Positions 25,870-38,800 of a stretch of DNA of 64,000 nucleotides are shown piece by piece; positions within the stretch are counted from its first letter, which is position 1; each line of letters starts with the position of its first letter. Made by a program: the position numbers and the translations under genes. The DNA lies in NCBI GenBank assembly GCA_025267735.1, contig CM046311.1:25027020-25091019 (forward strand), written 5' to 3'. The notes under the pieces were generated by a model that saw only the letters and a list, made by a program, of their open reading frames with translations, had not been told where the DNA came from and searched no databases. Source of the stretch: Mactra quadrangularis (Eukaryota; Mollusca; Bivalvia; Venerida; Mactridae).

Positions 25870-26700
25870 ATATGTGGTCTGTCCCAAAAAATTAATACAT
25901 TTGTAGTATGTTTATTTCTTAATGTATTAGAATAGAAGCTATTATATACCATGATTTAATGGTGTATACAAAACTCATGTAACTATGGAAACATACCTCA
26001 CTTGTTTAAAATAATTAATTGTGTTATATATTTTAAATCTAATTAGATAGATGTATAGTTTGCTTTTTTTCTCAATAGATTTTTTTCTTATCTTATTTTA
26101 TAGAATTTGCACAGGCGTTTACAGTTGATTTTTATATGCATGCTATATCAATTCCAATTCAAAATGGCCGACTTGTGGCCATCTTGAATTTTTTTTTTAG
26201 TTTAATTACTGTATGCTTTTTTCTCAACAGATGTTTTCTTAACTAATTTAGATAGAATTTTGCACAGGCGTTCACAGTTGATGTGTACATACACTTTAAC
26301 TCAATTCCAATTCAAAATGGCGGACTGGCTGTCATCCTTTTTTCAGAATTAATACAGTCTTATATTGACTTATTACCATACATATTTTGAAAAGAAATTG
26401 CATACAAGGTCTCACTGATACAGTTGATCAGTATGACTATTCTTCATCAATTTATATTCAATATGGCTGACTGGCAGCCATTTTGAATTTTTATTTAAAT
26501 TACTGTATAGTACATGTATGTGGTTTTTTTTACTCAATTTTAGCCAAATTTCGCTCCAAAGTCTTTATTGATGTAGTTGACTCGTACATGGATTTACTCT
26601 GGATACAAATTCATTATGGCAGACTGGCAGCCATTTTGACTTTGTTTAAATAACTGTATAGTAAGCTTATTTCATTACCAATTTCTTCTTGCTGAAGTCT

Positions 26701-27277
26701 GATTGATTTATTGATTGATTAATTGGATTTTACGGCTTATTAATGCAAAAAGGTCATTTTACGCCGAAAACAATTGATGATACTATTACTTCAATAGATA
26801 ATGAAGATTTTACGTCCTATATTTTATGATAAACATTTATTTCCTTCAGGTTTTGTTTGGTTTTGGTTTTACGGCGCACCAACACAAAAAGGTCATATCG
26901 CGCCGAAAGCAATCAATGACACTATTTATTAAAACGATATTAATGATGTAAAGCTCTATATCGTATTATATACATTTATTTCCTTCAAAAAGTTAAGTAT
27001 CGCATATGATGGTACAGACTCAATAAGTTCTTTAAGTGAGTTAACTTTAAAATGTTTGTCACGGATGTATTTAAGATCCTGGCAGTCAAGGTGCTTTCTT
27101 TCTTTTGAGAAGGTATGAATGTGTTAATATAGTATGACCAATTCTACATCTCCTATTAACTTTTTATCTCATTGATTAGCAAATATTATAAACGAAGATG
27201 AATCAATGGTTTATGGCTTTATGTCATGTAACTTATTGAATATAGCATTATTCCACATTGTTTGCCATTTTGAATTG
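26701..27277 (-). mobile_element. LINE 3' fragment(s) nested in the 25747 element
   Basis: TGCTGAAGTC occurs just before (about 26691-26700) and just after (about 27278-27287), so the block looks like one insertion with a target duplication. It contains a diverged LINE 3' end (26715-26848, TTTTACGGCTTATTAATGCA). This is followed abruptly by a second, more typical 3' end (26855 on, TTTTACGGCGCACCAACACA) and RNase H sequence, with a deletion of about 55 bp at CAGTCAAGG/TGC. The doubling could be a LINE inserted in a LINE or a template switch. Confidence 0.72.
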
Positions 27278-28307
27278 CTGAAGTCCATTATGTACTGCTA
27301 TTTTTATCAAATTCTTATTTTTGAACTTTTTTTTGATGTATTGATATTTTATCAAATTCATTATGGCTGATTGGCAGCCATTCTAAGTTTTTCTTTCTAA
27401 AAAGCAAATGATTTGATAATTTTTTTACAGACTTTGAGAAAGTTAGCAATTGTTTAAGTTGATGTGCTTGGCATTTTCTTAAGTGGAATTCAAAATGGCT
27501 GACTGGCAGCCATGTTGAATTTTCTAATATCTTGTACAGCAAACATCTTTTTTTCTCATCTCATTTTGATAAAATTGTGCTGACAAATTCTTGTTGATGA
27601 AATCTTTGTATGTATTATTTTTTATGTATTTCAATGGACCAACTAATAGCCATCTTGATTTTTTCTGTAATGTTGAGAAGAAAACATCTTATTTCGTTAT
27701 AGCTACATGAGATTTTAGATATTATTTTAACTTTACTACTGTGAAAATAATGATCGGTAATTTAAGCTTTCTTATGGGGTATTTGTGAAATTCTTGATAC
27801 AAGATATTGTAAATACTAATTGTTTGATTTATATTGTGTACATTGCTGACTACCATTTTTACAATTGCCTTATTTTTTACTTATTTATCAAAAAATTACA
27901 AACACATTCTACATTTTGCTCGTCTGGTTACAACATACTCATGATGAGTTTTAATGTGATCACTCTTTGTATGTTGTTCCACTTTACATTTATAATGACC
28001 AAATGGTGTTCATTTTCATGTAAAAAATCATTTGAAATATGACAACTCTGTTCATTTTGCTTTTTCATAAATCTATAGTGAATTACACCGTAATTTGCTG
28101 TTTATTTCCAATTTGATATTTGCATCCTATTCTTTTAATGGTTTTTATGCTTCTTACAACTTTTACCCTTTTGGACTTCCACAATGTTGACTTGCTTTTA
28201 TCTTGAAATGTTGCTGTTGCGGGGGTATTTTCGCCACTGGTGGCAGTTCTAGTTTGATATGTATGATAAAGCAAGATATATTGCTTTGACTTCAGCTGTA
28301 AATATGG

Positions 28308-28630
28308 ATGCCTGGTCAGGCAATCGCATTCTTGCAACAAAAGAATTATAGACTCATCTGGTATTTAGAATCAAACGGTATTATAACTAATTTCCAATCT
28401 GGTTTTCGAAAACGGCGAAGTACAAATGATCATTTAGTACGTCTCGAAACATTCATAAGAGAGGCTTTTGTCACAAAACAACATGTAGTTTCAATTTTCT
28501 TTGATCTTGAGAAAGCTTACGATACAAATTGGAAATATGGCATTCTCAAAGATTTAAAAGATGCCGGTCTAAACGGTAGACTACCCATGTTAATTTCTAG
28601 TTTTCTGTCTGACAGAAATTTTCAAGTATT
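28308..28630 (+). pseudogene. LINE reverse transcriptase fragment (inverted half of the twin-primed copy)
   Basis: The plus-strand frame contains IITNFQSGFRKRRSTNDHLV and FFDLEKAYD (motif A) and corresponds to 18752-18485 of the long LINE. The upstream MPGQAIAFLQQKNY part is antisense RNase H sequence joined at the inversion point, so the frame is a chimera and not a gene. The LINE sequence stops at the target duplication. Confidence 0.85.
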
Positions 28631-29203
28631 CTTAAGGGTGGCAGATGCTGAATATCATAAATGTGATGCATTAATGTTATTTGTTTTCATTTATCACAAC
28701 CATACTAAAATACTATAAAATTAATAATTCTACAAAAAATAATCATCAAAATTCAAGAATTGTAGTAAATTTCTTTTGTCTCCAAACTTTTGGTTGGTAC
28801 TGTATCAATATATCATTGGAAATATATATACCAAAGATGGTGGCTGGAAAAATTAAATTTTTTATATCAAAGAATTATCCCTAAAAAGTGGGACGCAAAC
28901 TTGTGTGTTACTTGTTCCACATAAAATATCCATGCAATCCTTATACATGTAATATACAAAACGTACTTTATTTCGTACAGTAAATTGTATCACTATGATT
29001 TATGTTTGGTAAAAAATGTGAAAGATCTCATGTATATCTGTGTATCAGCAGATATAATTCCCCCCCCCCGATCCGCTTTTTCAATAATGTGCTGTTTGAC
29101 GTCATCTTGGATTTTACAGCAAGCGCTCGCAGTCGTTCAATAGCCTACAATTCGCGAGGCGGGCGCTCGCTCGAGCGCTCGCATTGTTGAACACACCTCT
29201 GGT

Positions 29204-30590
29204 CATAATTATTGAACATGAATATATGCAAGAAAAAGTCATTAAACAATATTTTTCAGTAAAGTTACCTTGGATTTTTTCAATACTTTCACTGGTGATT
29301 ACTTTTTTCACTGTAAAGCAATTAATATGAAAATATCAATTAATGTTATTGTGTACCAACAGAAAACTTTGAGACAGCTTGCATGCTGCTAACATGTTAC
29401 ATTTTAAACCAAACAAGTGAAAAGTTATTTGCATGTCATCATCATTGTTGTACTGTTTTACTCAAGTATTACTTTTACATATTGGCATGTATGAAATCAG
29501 GTATAATAGTAAAATGACAATTATGCATCAAAAATTTTATTATTTATTTCTTACCATGTAAAACATGTCTTCGTCTGCAATTCACACTTTATTAAAAGCT
29601 TTTGGCAAAATATAGTTTGCTCATTGTCAGATGTCAAAGCATGGATAATTTCATGGTGACTTTGTGCTCTTTATCTTACACTCAGGATATTGTGATAGTC
29701 ACGGAAGTGTGTAATTAAGCATCGTGAAATCATTTAAATTTTGACAGTTGAGAAAAAAAGATCATACATGTATTAAACAATTAATTCTGTTTTCATAAAA
29801 ATGAATATACAGCTAGACAGGAAGCTTTACTGCAAGTGGCAGATACCGTACGATGGGTAAGGGAAGTCTACTTTTAAGCAAACAATACTTGCCTATTTAT
29901 TTGCAACCATTTTACATTCGGAATTAAGAACTAATGTTTGTTTTTAGTACCATAAGTCAGTATCTCTAGATTGTGTTGCTGACCATTAAAAATAAAATTG
30001 CCATCATTTATGCTTTTATGCTGGTTGTGTGACAAACCCCTTCTGTTTACCTGTTAGAACTGATCTCTGACCAACAAACGGGTAGAGTAGGTAAAGTGGT
30101 TCTTTTACACAGGGAGGTTTGCGTCACGTGAGTCCGCCTGGTCTCGGCTTTTGGTTTTTATAAATAGGAATTTGTAATAAACAATGAGTTTTGACTAATG
30201 CTAGGGAAACGTTTTACTGTTTACTTTTAAAACTAGAAACTTATTAGAACAAAATACAATAATTATTTACAAGGAAGATATTACATTAAATTATGTCAAT
30301 ACATTATTACAAATGGATCAATAAGTACTTATGGGTCCTAAACTATCAGCACCAAACGCGCACTAAAAACGAAAGTCACAACACTTAGAATGCTTTAAGC
30401 AGAATACCCACTACACAAACACATCACTAACACTATACACTGAATTATCACTATACAAACACAACACTAACACCACATCAATGGGGGCCATCTAATCTAT
30501 ACCACAAACACATTGGCACATAACAGTTGACGTTATAAAAATACTGAAAATAAGAATGATTAAAGCGGGGGTGGCACTATACGTAATGCG
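29204..30590. other. AT-rich flank, no gene seen
   Basis: No exon-like frame or repeat family was recognised. Confidence 0.45.
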
Positions 30591-30591
30591 T

Positions 30592-31300
30592 ACCGACGGG
30601 ACTTAATAATTATACACTATATTCAATGCGTAACACGCGCATGTACGTACCATCGGAACTTAATAATTATACACTATATTCAATGCGTACCATCTAAGGT
30701 ACGTACCGTCGGGACTTAACAGTAATACACTATATTCAATGCATACCATCAGAAGTACGTACCATCGGGCCTTAATATTTGTACACTATATTCAATGCGT
30801 ACCATCAAAGGTACGTACCATCGGGACTTAATAAATATGCACTATTTTTAATGCGTACCATCTAAAGCTACAGTCTCATAAACATAAAAATAGCCGTGAG
30901 GGCACCGTACGGGCGCCGTGCGATCAAGCTCAGCAAGGATCCGTACGAACTCTTGCGTACCCGTACGTACTGTTACGTTTTTACCACGGTCTGTGAGATG
31001 AACCCAGGATACATGTATCAGTTTCAGAGTCAAATCGTGATCACAAGAGTGGCCGAGTATGAATTAAACTTGCAATCTTCCAGCTACGGCTCCATACGAG
31101 TGTGTTGTTTTGTGCCATGTGCGTACCCGTCACCTTTGCACGCAAGGCTTTCCACGGCCTACGGCTGTCTGCACGTACGGGTCCGCAACAAGCCACGATT
31201 TTATGGGACTGGGGCATTAGGTACGTACCATCGGGACGAACGTACCATAGGGACTTAATAATTATACACTATATTCAATGCGTACCATCAAAGGTCATTC
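30592..31300 (+). repeat. 56-bp minisatellite with a 350-bp interruption
   Basis: The units contain TACGTACCATCGGGACTTAA and TACACTATATTCAATGCGTA. The second motif recurs about every 56 bp near 30615, 30672, 30728, 30784 and 30840, and again near 31270. Between about 30865 and 31215 the array is broken by GC-richer sequence with several CGTACGGGC/CGTACGGGT motifs. The array ends 12 bp before the left end of the 31312-43387 transposon. Confidence 0.88.
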
Positions 31301-31333
31301 ATGGTACACACTTAAGGTATACAATCCCTAACT

Positions 31334-32884
31334 CCCAAATTTACAGACCATAGAAATATTACTCCAGGGACAATAATTTTTGATATTTTTGAATGTTTAG
31401 GATGTCCCTAAACTTTTCACCAGAAAAAAACTTTAAATTAAGTACGTTATAAAAAATTGTGGCATATTTAACATCACACCCCTCACTGTTAAAAATAGAA
31501 AAAAGTCGACAAGTGTTGAATCTGAAAAAATCATTTATTCAGCATAAAAAATCAATGTAAAAATAAAGTAATGGTACAAATCTAATACATATATGTAAAC
31601 AAATAAATATTTATTGCAATTTGTCAACTATGTTAAATATTTCTGAAAATTATGACCTTTTAAGACCTCCGCAATGGCCGACTTTGGCTTCAATTTTACC
31701 AACATGACATAATTAATGCATCATAAAAAATTTAATTAGCAATCAAATTGCACCAAACTTACACAATCTTATCTTAGATAATAGATACACCTAAAAATGA
31801 ATTATTAGTGATTTTTACCGTTTACTTTTTGAGAAATCAATAAAAGGGATAATCAAATCATCGGAAAACTGTCATTTTCAAGCATCAAAATAGCATGAAA
31901 TTTTTTTTTAGTAGAATTTTAAAGCTTTATTCACCAATATAACTTACACAATATATTCCTATATTATATAGAATATTAGATAAGATAATTCAACACTATT
32001 AAATGAGTCTATGGGATATATGGAGAACAAAATTTTAGGCCGAAGCCAAATTTTTCATGTCACCAAAAGATGAAAAAGGTGAAATATATAATTTCATCTT
32101 TGTAAGGTAAAAACTTTTTTTCAAATGAAATATGCTACTATAGAAAACAAGTTGTAATGTTCTTAAACACATACTTATGAAGAAAAAATAAGTCAAGAAG
32201 TAAAAATAATTTCAAGGGTAGACCTCAATTTTAGATTAGGCGCGATATGACCTTTTTGTGTTTGTGAGCCATTAAATCCAAACAAACAAACAATTTTAGA
32301 TGGTTTTGCCAATTTTGAAAACAGAAATGTTCAAATACAACATCACTCTTGCAATTCCAGTACAATACTTATTTTACTAAAATAAATCTTCATGAGTATC
32401 AAAGTAATATGAATCTTCATGTATAGACACACAAAATAATAAACAAATATGGCTTGCACCTAGTAAAAATAACTAAAATAATGTTTTTCTAAATTATGAA
32501 TGATTACTAACATGATACTAGTGGTTGCAAACTTGCAATATTGTAAAGCCTGGAATAATCATTTGAAAAAGTAATAATTTCAGAATATATATACTAAACA
32601 CTGGGGTCCAAAAGTTTCTTTACACTTGTATAATGTTTCATATTTACCTTTTGTCTTTTTATAAAAAATTAATGCCAACACATTTGTTTTAACATTTTAG
32701 TGTATAGTTATAATAGAAATAAATATGATAGATGTAGTAGACAGTAAATAATAAACTGTAATATAGTTGTACAACTAACAAGTTTGTTAAATACTTAAAA
32801 ACATAACAATTTGTAAAGAAACTTTTGGACCACAGTGTGTATATATATATATAGTTCACATATAAAATGACATGATCAGTTCTA
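31334..32884. other. transposon 3' region without a further gene
   Basis: AT-rich sequence between the left TIR and the end of the transposase-exonuclease gene. Only a short LINE tail (32235-32292) was recognised. Confidence 0.5.
32235..32292 (+). mobile_element. very short LINE 3' end
   Basis: GGCGCGATATGACCTTTTTG then CCAAACAAACAAACAA matches only the last 60 bp of the LINE family, in plus orientation. It is a severely 5'-truncated insertion within the 12-kb transposon. Confidence 0.75.
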
Positions 32885-35800
32885 TTACATTGATTTACTT
32901 AGACTGTTGAAGTATTCAGCTAGTTTTGGTATTACAGTTTCAAGAATTCTTTTCGTATTTGTCACTCGAGGTTGACCTAGGCTATTTTTCATAGTAAATG
33001 TGTTTAAAAGTCCATCTTCTCCATCTCGGACATATATCTTTTTCAAATGATCTAGGTTTAGCCCAGACCCAGCAATATTTTCAGCTGTTGCCATCTTACA
33101 AATACCACTAGAAATGAGGACTTTTAAGGAGGATATATTCTTAGCCTTTTCTCTTGAATTCATATTATTATACAATACAGCTGATACCGAAAACAAAAAT
33201 GCACTAAAATCTTTCATTGTCAAGGCACTAACAGCATGTTGAATCAATTTACTTAAAGCACAAACATCACCAGCAGCATCATGAGCATTGTAGGTAGTGT
33301 TCAAAATATCAGATACCAGTGACTCTTGTTTATATGTACTCCTACCAGGAAACACTTTACGACATACAGCTAATGAATCACAAAAAGCCATCACATTCTG
33401 AGAAAATTCATCAAACTTACTAACTTTTGATAACACTGAAACTAATACAGGAAAGTCAAATCTCTTTCCATTATGTGCTGTAAGAATGATATGAGGGAAT
33501 TTTCCAAGCCAGTCAATGAAACTGTCCAGAGCATCATTGATGTTAACTGATGAGACTTGAGATCCATTAACAAACATTTTTTCATCTACTATAGAAATTC
33601 CTGTAATCTGTTGTGCTGTAGCAGTGATGGGAATTGATGGCTGTACATACAGGTTGAAAGAACTACTGTGACCAACTACCTGTGCTGCTATCTGAGTTAT
33701 ATGAGGAATTTCACCACCACGAACTGAAATAGAATGAAGTAGAATGTTTAACAAAAGTCCATAATTTGAACAATGATTTTTTCTTGAACATACAGGTAAA
33801 TACGGACAGTCTATGGCAAACACATTATCCATATATGTTGAAGACTGACTCAACAGTTAAAGAAACAAACATACACAAATTGCAGCGATAGGTAAAACCA
33901 ACAGACTAACATCTGTATTTTCATCCCTGTAAATTGTAATCGTGTGTCATCAATACCGCAGAGATCAGAGTATAACATTAAAAACATAATGATTAAACTT
34001 CACGACTGTTCTTTACTTACTTAGATCAGTTGTTTCTAAATCAAATGTAACAATTGTGGGTATTAATTCACCAATGTCTATTGGTTTAAAATCTCCTCGT
34101 GGCACAGGATCTGGTAGTTTTTCTACGTCTACATCTGGCTGAAACCCAATGTCTGAAAAAATGAAAAATTTACATCACATGATAAGTGAAAAACTGACAA
34201 TATACCAACTTATTTAACTTCTCATGCTTCCATTGAGTATAAATTTAAATCACTTCAAATCAATAGTATAACCTATAACTGACTGAAGGTTGTGGACTCA
34301 ATACAAGCAATATTTTATGAATGAAACAAACAATGCTGCCAGGTGAACTGGAGGCAGTCAGTATGTTTTGTGGAAAACAAGTAAATCTGTGAGCTAATGC
34401 TCACTAGTGATACCCCCGCAGTGAGAAATATGACTATCACAATGTAACTTTCATTTAACGAAATCGAAAAAAAAAGATAAAAAAGGAAGTAGATGAGCAA
34501 GGAGCATGAAATCCCTTTACACCACATGGGACTATGGGATGAAGCAGTATGCAAAGTGAGTAGGCTGCTGCATGATATAGTTGCTGAGAAAACTGCGACA
34601 AAAATTTTGCAACGAACGGACAGACGCACGAACACACGCATGCATGGACAAAGGTAAAACAGTATACCCCCTTTTCTTTGAAGCGGGGGTATAATGACTG
34701 GGTGAACTATCCCCTTCATAAGACGGGTTGTTGATAAGGGACCTGAACTAAAATAAACCATAATGGAATCAGTAAATATGATTATAAGATTTGATAGGTT
34801 TAACGCCTTAACAACACACTGTATAGGTCTTAAAATAACAGTTAGACAACATACAAACTCCTCCTAGAAAGGCTAAGTCTCTGGATTTAGCTTTAACCAA
34901 CTACTAGGTGCATACAATGACTGTCAATTGTTCCACATAATTTAAATTATTGGTAGACTGGAGAATGGTCGTAGAAATAACTTCACAACCAAGCTCCAAG
35001 AAAGTAAGCCGAGCCAAAGAATGGAAACCATGACCCCTCAATCAGTAGACTTGGATGTTGCAAGTAATGAAAATATGGAATATATTTAAACAACATATTT
35101 ACTAGAGCCACAATTGTTAATACGAAGTAAATAATTTAGTTTTGGTTGAACATTAAACATGAACTCACCAGATTGGTATGATACGCCCTCTAAAGCTTCT
35201 TGGGCTCCTTGTGTTATTGATCTTTCTTGTTTTAAAATAAGCCGTCTTCTTTTGGCTGATGGAAGACAAAACACTTCCTGGTGATTCTCTCTTTCTTTTG
35301 AACGTTTCACAGCATATTTCTCTGTGTGTACACCTGGAGATAATCCTGCTTCTTTATTAACCTACAAAATGTGAAAAGATGTATGATGGTTTGATAGAAT
35401 AAAATGGCTGAATCTGCAATTATAAATGAAAGCCAGAAAGCTTTAAATTTTACTCTGCAGTGTCTATATTATTACTAACAAAAATGACTAAATGATAGTC
35501 TTACAAAACAGTCAGACGTGTTTGATTTCAAAAAGGTGGACTGTTCTCATAAAAATTGTTCATTGTATTTATCAATTCTAAACAATGCACACTCACATCC
35601 TGCTTTGGCAACTGTTCACTGAGTACCATAAAAAGTAATTTTAATAAATTAAAAAAGCTACTATCACATGGTTTCTTGTATGGAGATAATAATGAAGTAA
35701 TCACTAATACTCTGATTTTCATCAGTAATGAAAGCAATCTCGAGGCATCTCTTGGTCAATTCTGCTTCATACATATAGAAGTTATATAAGAACAGACTCA

Positions 35801-38800
35801 CTGCATTATGGCTACATATCATTTCTAATGTTATACTCCACATTATGTGTACTTGTATTTTTATTTTTCTTGACTACAAATTATAAAAAAAACATTGGCC
35901 GTCAAATACTCATGACATGGCAGAACAAGTGGTACAGTGAAAATGTAACAAATCAGAAACAAACAACTTACTGGTCTTTTGATAAGACTGTTAACCAGGT
36001 TTGGTTTAATTTGACCTTTCAGAGTTGATGTGCTGTTTAACACAAACAAACACCAATTATCAGCTAATATTAAACAATAAACTGAAAATGAAACAAGAAC
36101 TTTTAACAGAAACAAATAACAAATGCAACAAGAACAATTATTTAAGCATGAATAAAAACATAAATCGTTCCGTGTGTAGACAATTGAGATCAGATCTACA
36201 TACTCAAGACAGGATGCTTGTCAGTTACAGTGTAACTGGCAGTAGAAAGAATGTTTACTTTTTAGCCAGTGTGAGAGGCTGCTTGATTGACTGGTTGATA
36301 TTCTATTCTTGGATTAGACCATTCTGCCATTCAATGAAGAGACATAGAATTTTCACAATTAAAATTGCACAATAAAAGGTTGCATCTTCACTCATTTTCA
36401 ATAAGCGGGTGCAAGTGGTGTCGCCGGTCTATTCTCTTTGTCTCTTACGATATAAATCTTGGTAAATCAACTTAAAATATGCTATAGCAGTAGACCTTCA
36501 ACTGCATGGTTTATAAAAAGTATTATCTCATCAAATTCGCAAAAATTTCAATGAATAAAGTTGATTTTTGACATGTTTGTTACTGTCGCCGATCAATACG
36601 CTGTTTCTTTAAACAGGCGTAGAAATTAAACGAAGCAATTTAGTTCAATTTTGTTGATGTTATTTTGTAACTGAAAGCTTATAGTCATAAGCCAAATGTA
36701 TTTTCCAACAACTTTCGATTGTTAATTGACTTTCAACCTCATTAAAAGTCTGGTTTTTAGCGATCAAATTTTCAGGAAATGTTCGTTACTAAGTTTTTAC
36801 ATGGCAGCATTTCAAAGAATAACACATCAAATTGTATTGGTTTGGTTATTTTCATAGACGTTAGTTTTATAATATTACACAATGCTTCAATTTTTGTAAA
36901 GAATTTAAGTATTTTAGACAATATACAAGTTTGAAGTTACTACTCACCCTAAATTGACTTTGAATTGACATGTTCGTTACCTTAAGTTTCTATAAAACCA
37001 TACTATTAGAAAGACATTAACTTACCTTGAAATGAGTAATGCTGCATATTATCTCAAAAGAACATGTTAACTTTATATTCTTTTGAAATTACGGAAAGAT
37101 AATCAAGTATAAGCTCCTAATTTGAAGTGTTTGTTACTGACATGTTCGTGACTGAAATTTACACACTACGTGTTTTTGGCGGTTTACGTTCAGTTTTTAA
37201 ATCCCTTTGTACATGAATTCATTTAACTTGACGATATTAATCCCGATAAAGCTTGCAGAGAAGGTCAACTGCCTCTTTATAGAAATTAAAAGGAGATCTC
37301 GCAATACAGCAGTAAGGTTATTTTCTTTATTCCACAAATTTGCTTAAATTGTTTTTCTCATATTTTGTTTTGCTAAATCAATTGACATTGGAGTGAACTT
37401 TGAATATATAGTATGTTTTATTGGATGCATAGTAAAGGTTCAAAATATAAGCCATGACTAAAGTATGACATGTTCGTTACGACAATGTAACGAACATGTC
37501 AGCAGCATTAACGATTCACTGTACAAGTCTAACATAAAAATAAGTTGTTTCTTCAATTTAAGTATATAATTCGTTCCTTACTTTCACTTTTTACCAATAT
37601 CTAAAGTTAGCTTAAGCATGGTTTCTTTTGAAATCGTATCTATTAAACGACACCTTCATTTTGTTTTATATTCTTGTAAGCCCAACCGATTAAATTGTCT
37701 CATCCTGTCTTTAGTCAGTCTCAGAAAAATGTATCGGAGTGTATAACTAGAAGGGAAATAATAACATGTCTTAGCAGAGTACAAATCCTATTCATTGCAG
37801 TACTCTATTTGCAATGATACACCAATGAATGATTAGTAACGAACATGTCAAGATAAGTAACGAACATTTCGTATTATTTTTTTCTTTTCTTGTGAAATCA
37901 AGGGCAGGAATTAAGAAATATAAATCGTCGATGGCTTAAACGAAACAAAAGCTATGCGAACCTATATATAGAAGGATTGAGAAAACAAATTTCATACTTT
38001 TGGTAACGAACATTTCATCGAAATTTTGGAAGCATTTTTGAAAAAAATCATGGGAAAAATCCCATATAAGAGTAATTCTTCAATTACACACTATCTTTTT
38101 AAGGTTCCAGTGTATCATTTGAATGGAATTATGAACATGGAATATCCAGACATAAAATTATGATTTATTATACTCATACCGATTACAATTTTCTTTGAAC
38201 CAGATTGTACTGAGTTTGATCTAGCATATGGCAATTGAATATTATTAGTCAGTACGAATATCTTTCTTAATTATCTGGAGATTGGCACTTTGTTTATATA
38301 AGGTAAAATTCTTAAATGTGTAATATACCCACTATTTATGGTAAGCGACCATTGGAAGTTAGCATAACGAACATTTCATGGCAAAATTTGTACCCCTGAC
38401 AGTCGTACTTCAAATAAGCATATGACAATAATTACTGATGTCATGATCAAAATATTTCAGAAAGTTGTAGTTTACATGTTATATTGTTCGATTAAAATGC
38501 TAAATAAAGAATTCTAGAACAGTGATTTTCCTGTCTTTCATACCTCCAAAATGCACCCGCTTATTGAAAATGAATGCTTATCAAATCTTCTTAAAAAAAG
38601 GAATACATTTCAAATAAATATTAAATTGGGCATCTTAAATATTGTAATGACACTGAGTTGATGTGTTGCAAGAGTGTACAGAATCAACTGACTGGCCTTT
38701 AATGCAGGCCTAAATGTATATCCACAATTAAGTTATTTATACTCTGGTTTACAATAAATAAATGTATAACCATGATTGGACATGGGTAAGCTACAACTGT

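Larger units (their letters stand above)
25747..28252 (+). mobile_element. TACCCCCGC element with GGTT microsatellite and hairpin minisatellite units
   Basis: It opens with the hairpin TATACCCCCGCAAACGAAG..GGGGGTATA, then a (GGTT)n tract, then repeated blocks of roughly 150-230 bp. Each block carries ATGGCTGACTGGCAGCCAT flanked by TTCAA/TTGAA, a self-complementary core. It closes near GCGGGGGTATTTTCGCC. A second copy starts at 62716. The organisation (terminal hairpins, microsatellite, internal tandem units) recalls bivalve 'pearl'/Helitron-derived non-autonomous elements; that class is inference. It is flanked by a 132-bp direct duplication of the host LINE (25612-25743 and 28253-28384, one mismatch). 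Confidence 0.75.
24861..28630. mobile_element. twin-primed LINE insertion with 12-bp target duplication, later interrupted
   Basis: CTTAAGGGTGGC is present directly before (24849-24860) and after (28631-28642) the insertion. The left part (24861 to about 25705) is the LINE 3' end in minus orientation (tail TTTGTTTG, 3' UTR, RNase H frame). At AAAAGAATT/ATAGACTCATC it switches to an upstream reverse transcriptase segment in plus orientation, which ends at 28630. A 3' part in one orientation joined to an inverted 5' part between a single target duplication is the signature of twin priming. The 25747-28252 element was inserted afterwards. Confidence 0.88.
24290..29203. mobile_element. TIR DNA element hosting nested insertions
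   Basis: The left end (24290-24321) and right end (29172-29203) are inverted copies of a 32-bp sequence containing GTTCAACAATGCGAGCGCTC, with two mismatches. GAGGTG near the outer end recalls hAT termini. The target duplication is unclear. Removing the LINE at 24861-28630 leaves an element of about 1.15 kb, so it is non-autonomous. It is the outermost of four nested layers. Confidence 0.75.

Noticed and set aside
25667..25906. Protein with a [10 protein letters not shown] tract
   Set aside because: It is a translation of the (GGTT)n microsatellite joined to antisense LINE sequence.
24290..29203. Target duplication for the outer TIR element
   Set aside because: No matching 2-9-bp direct repeat was found outside the 32-bp TIRs; the surrounding GTTCAAT/ATTGAAC is inverted, not direct.
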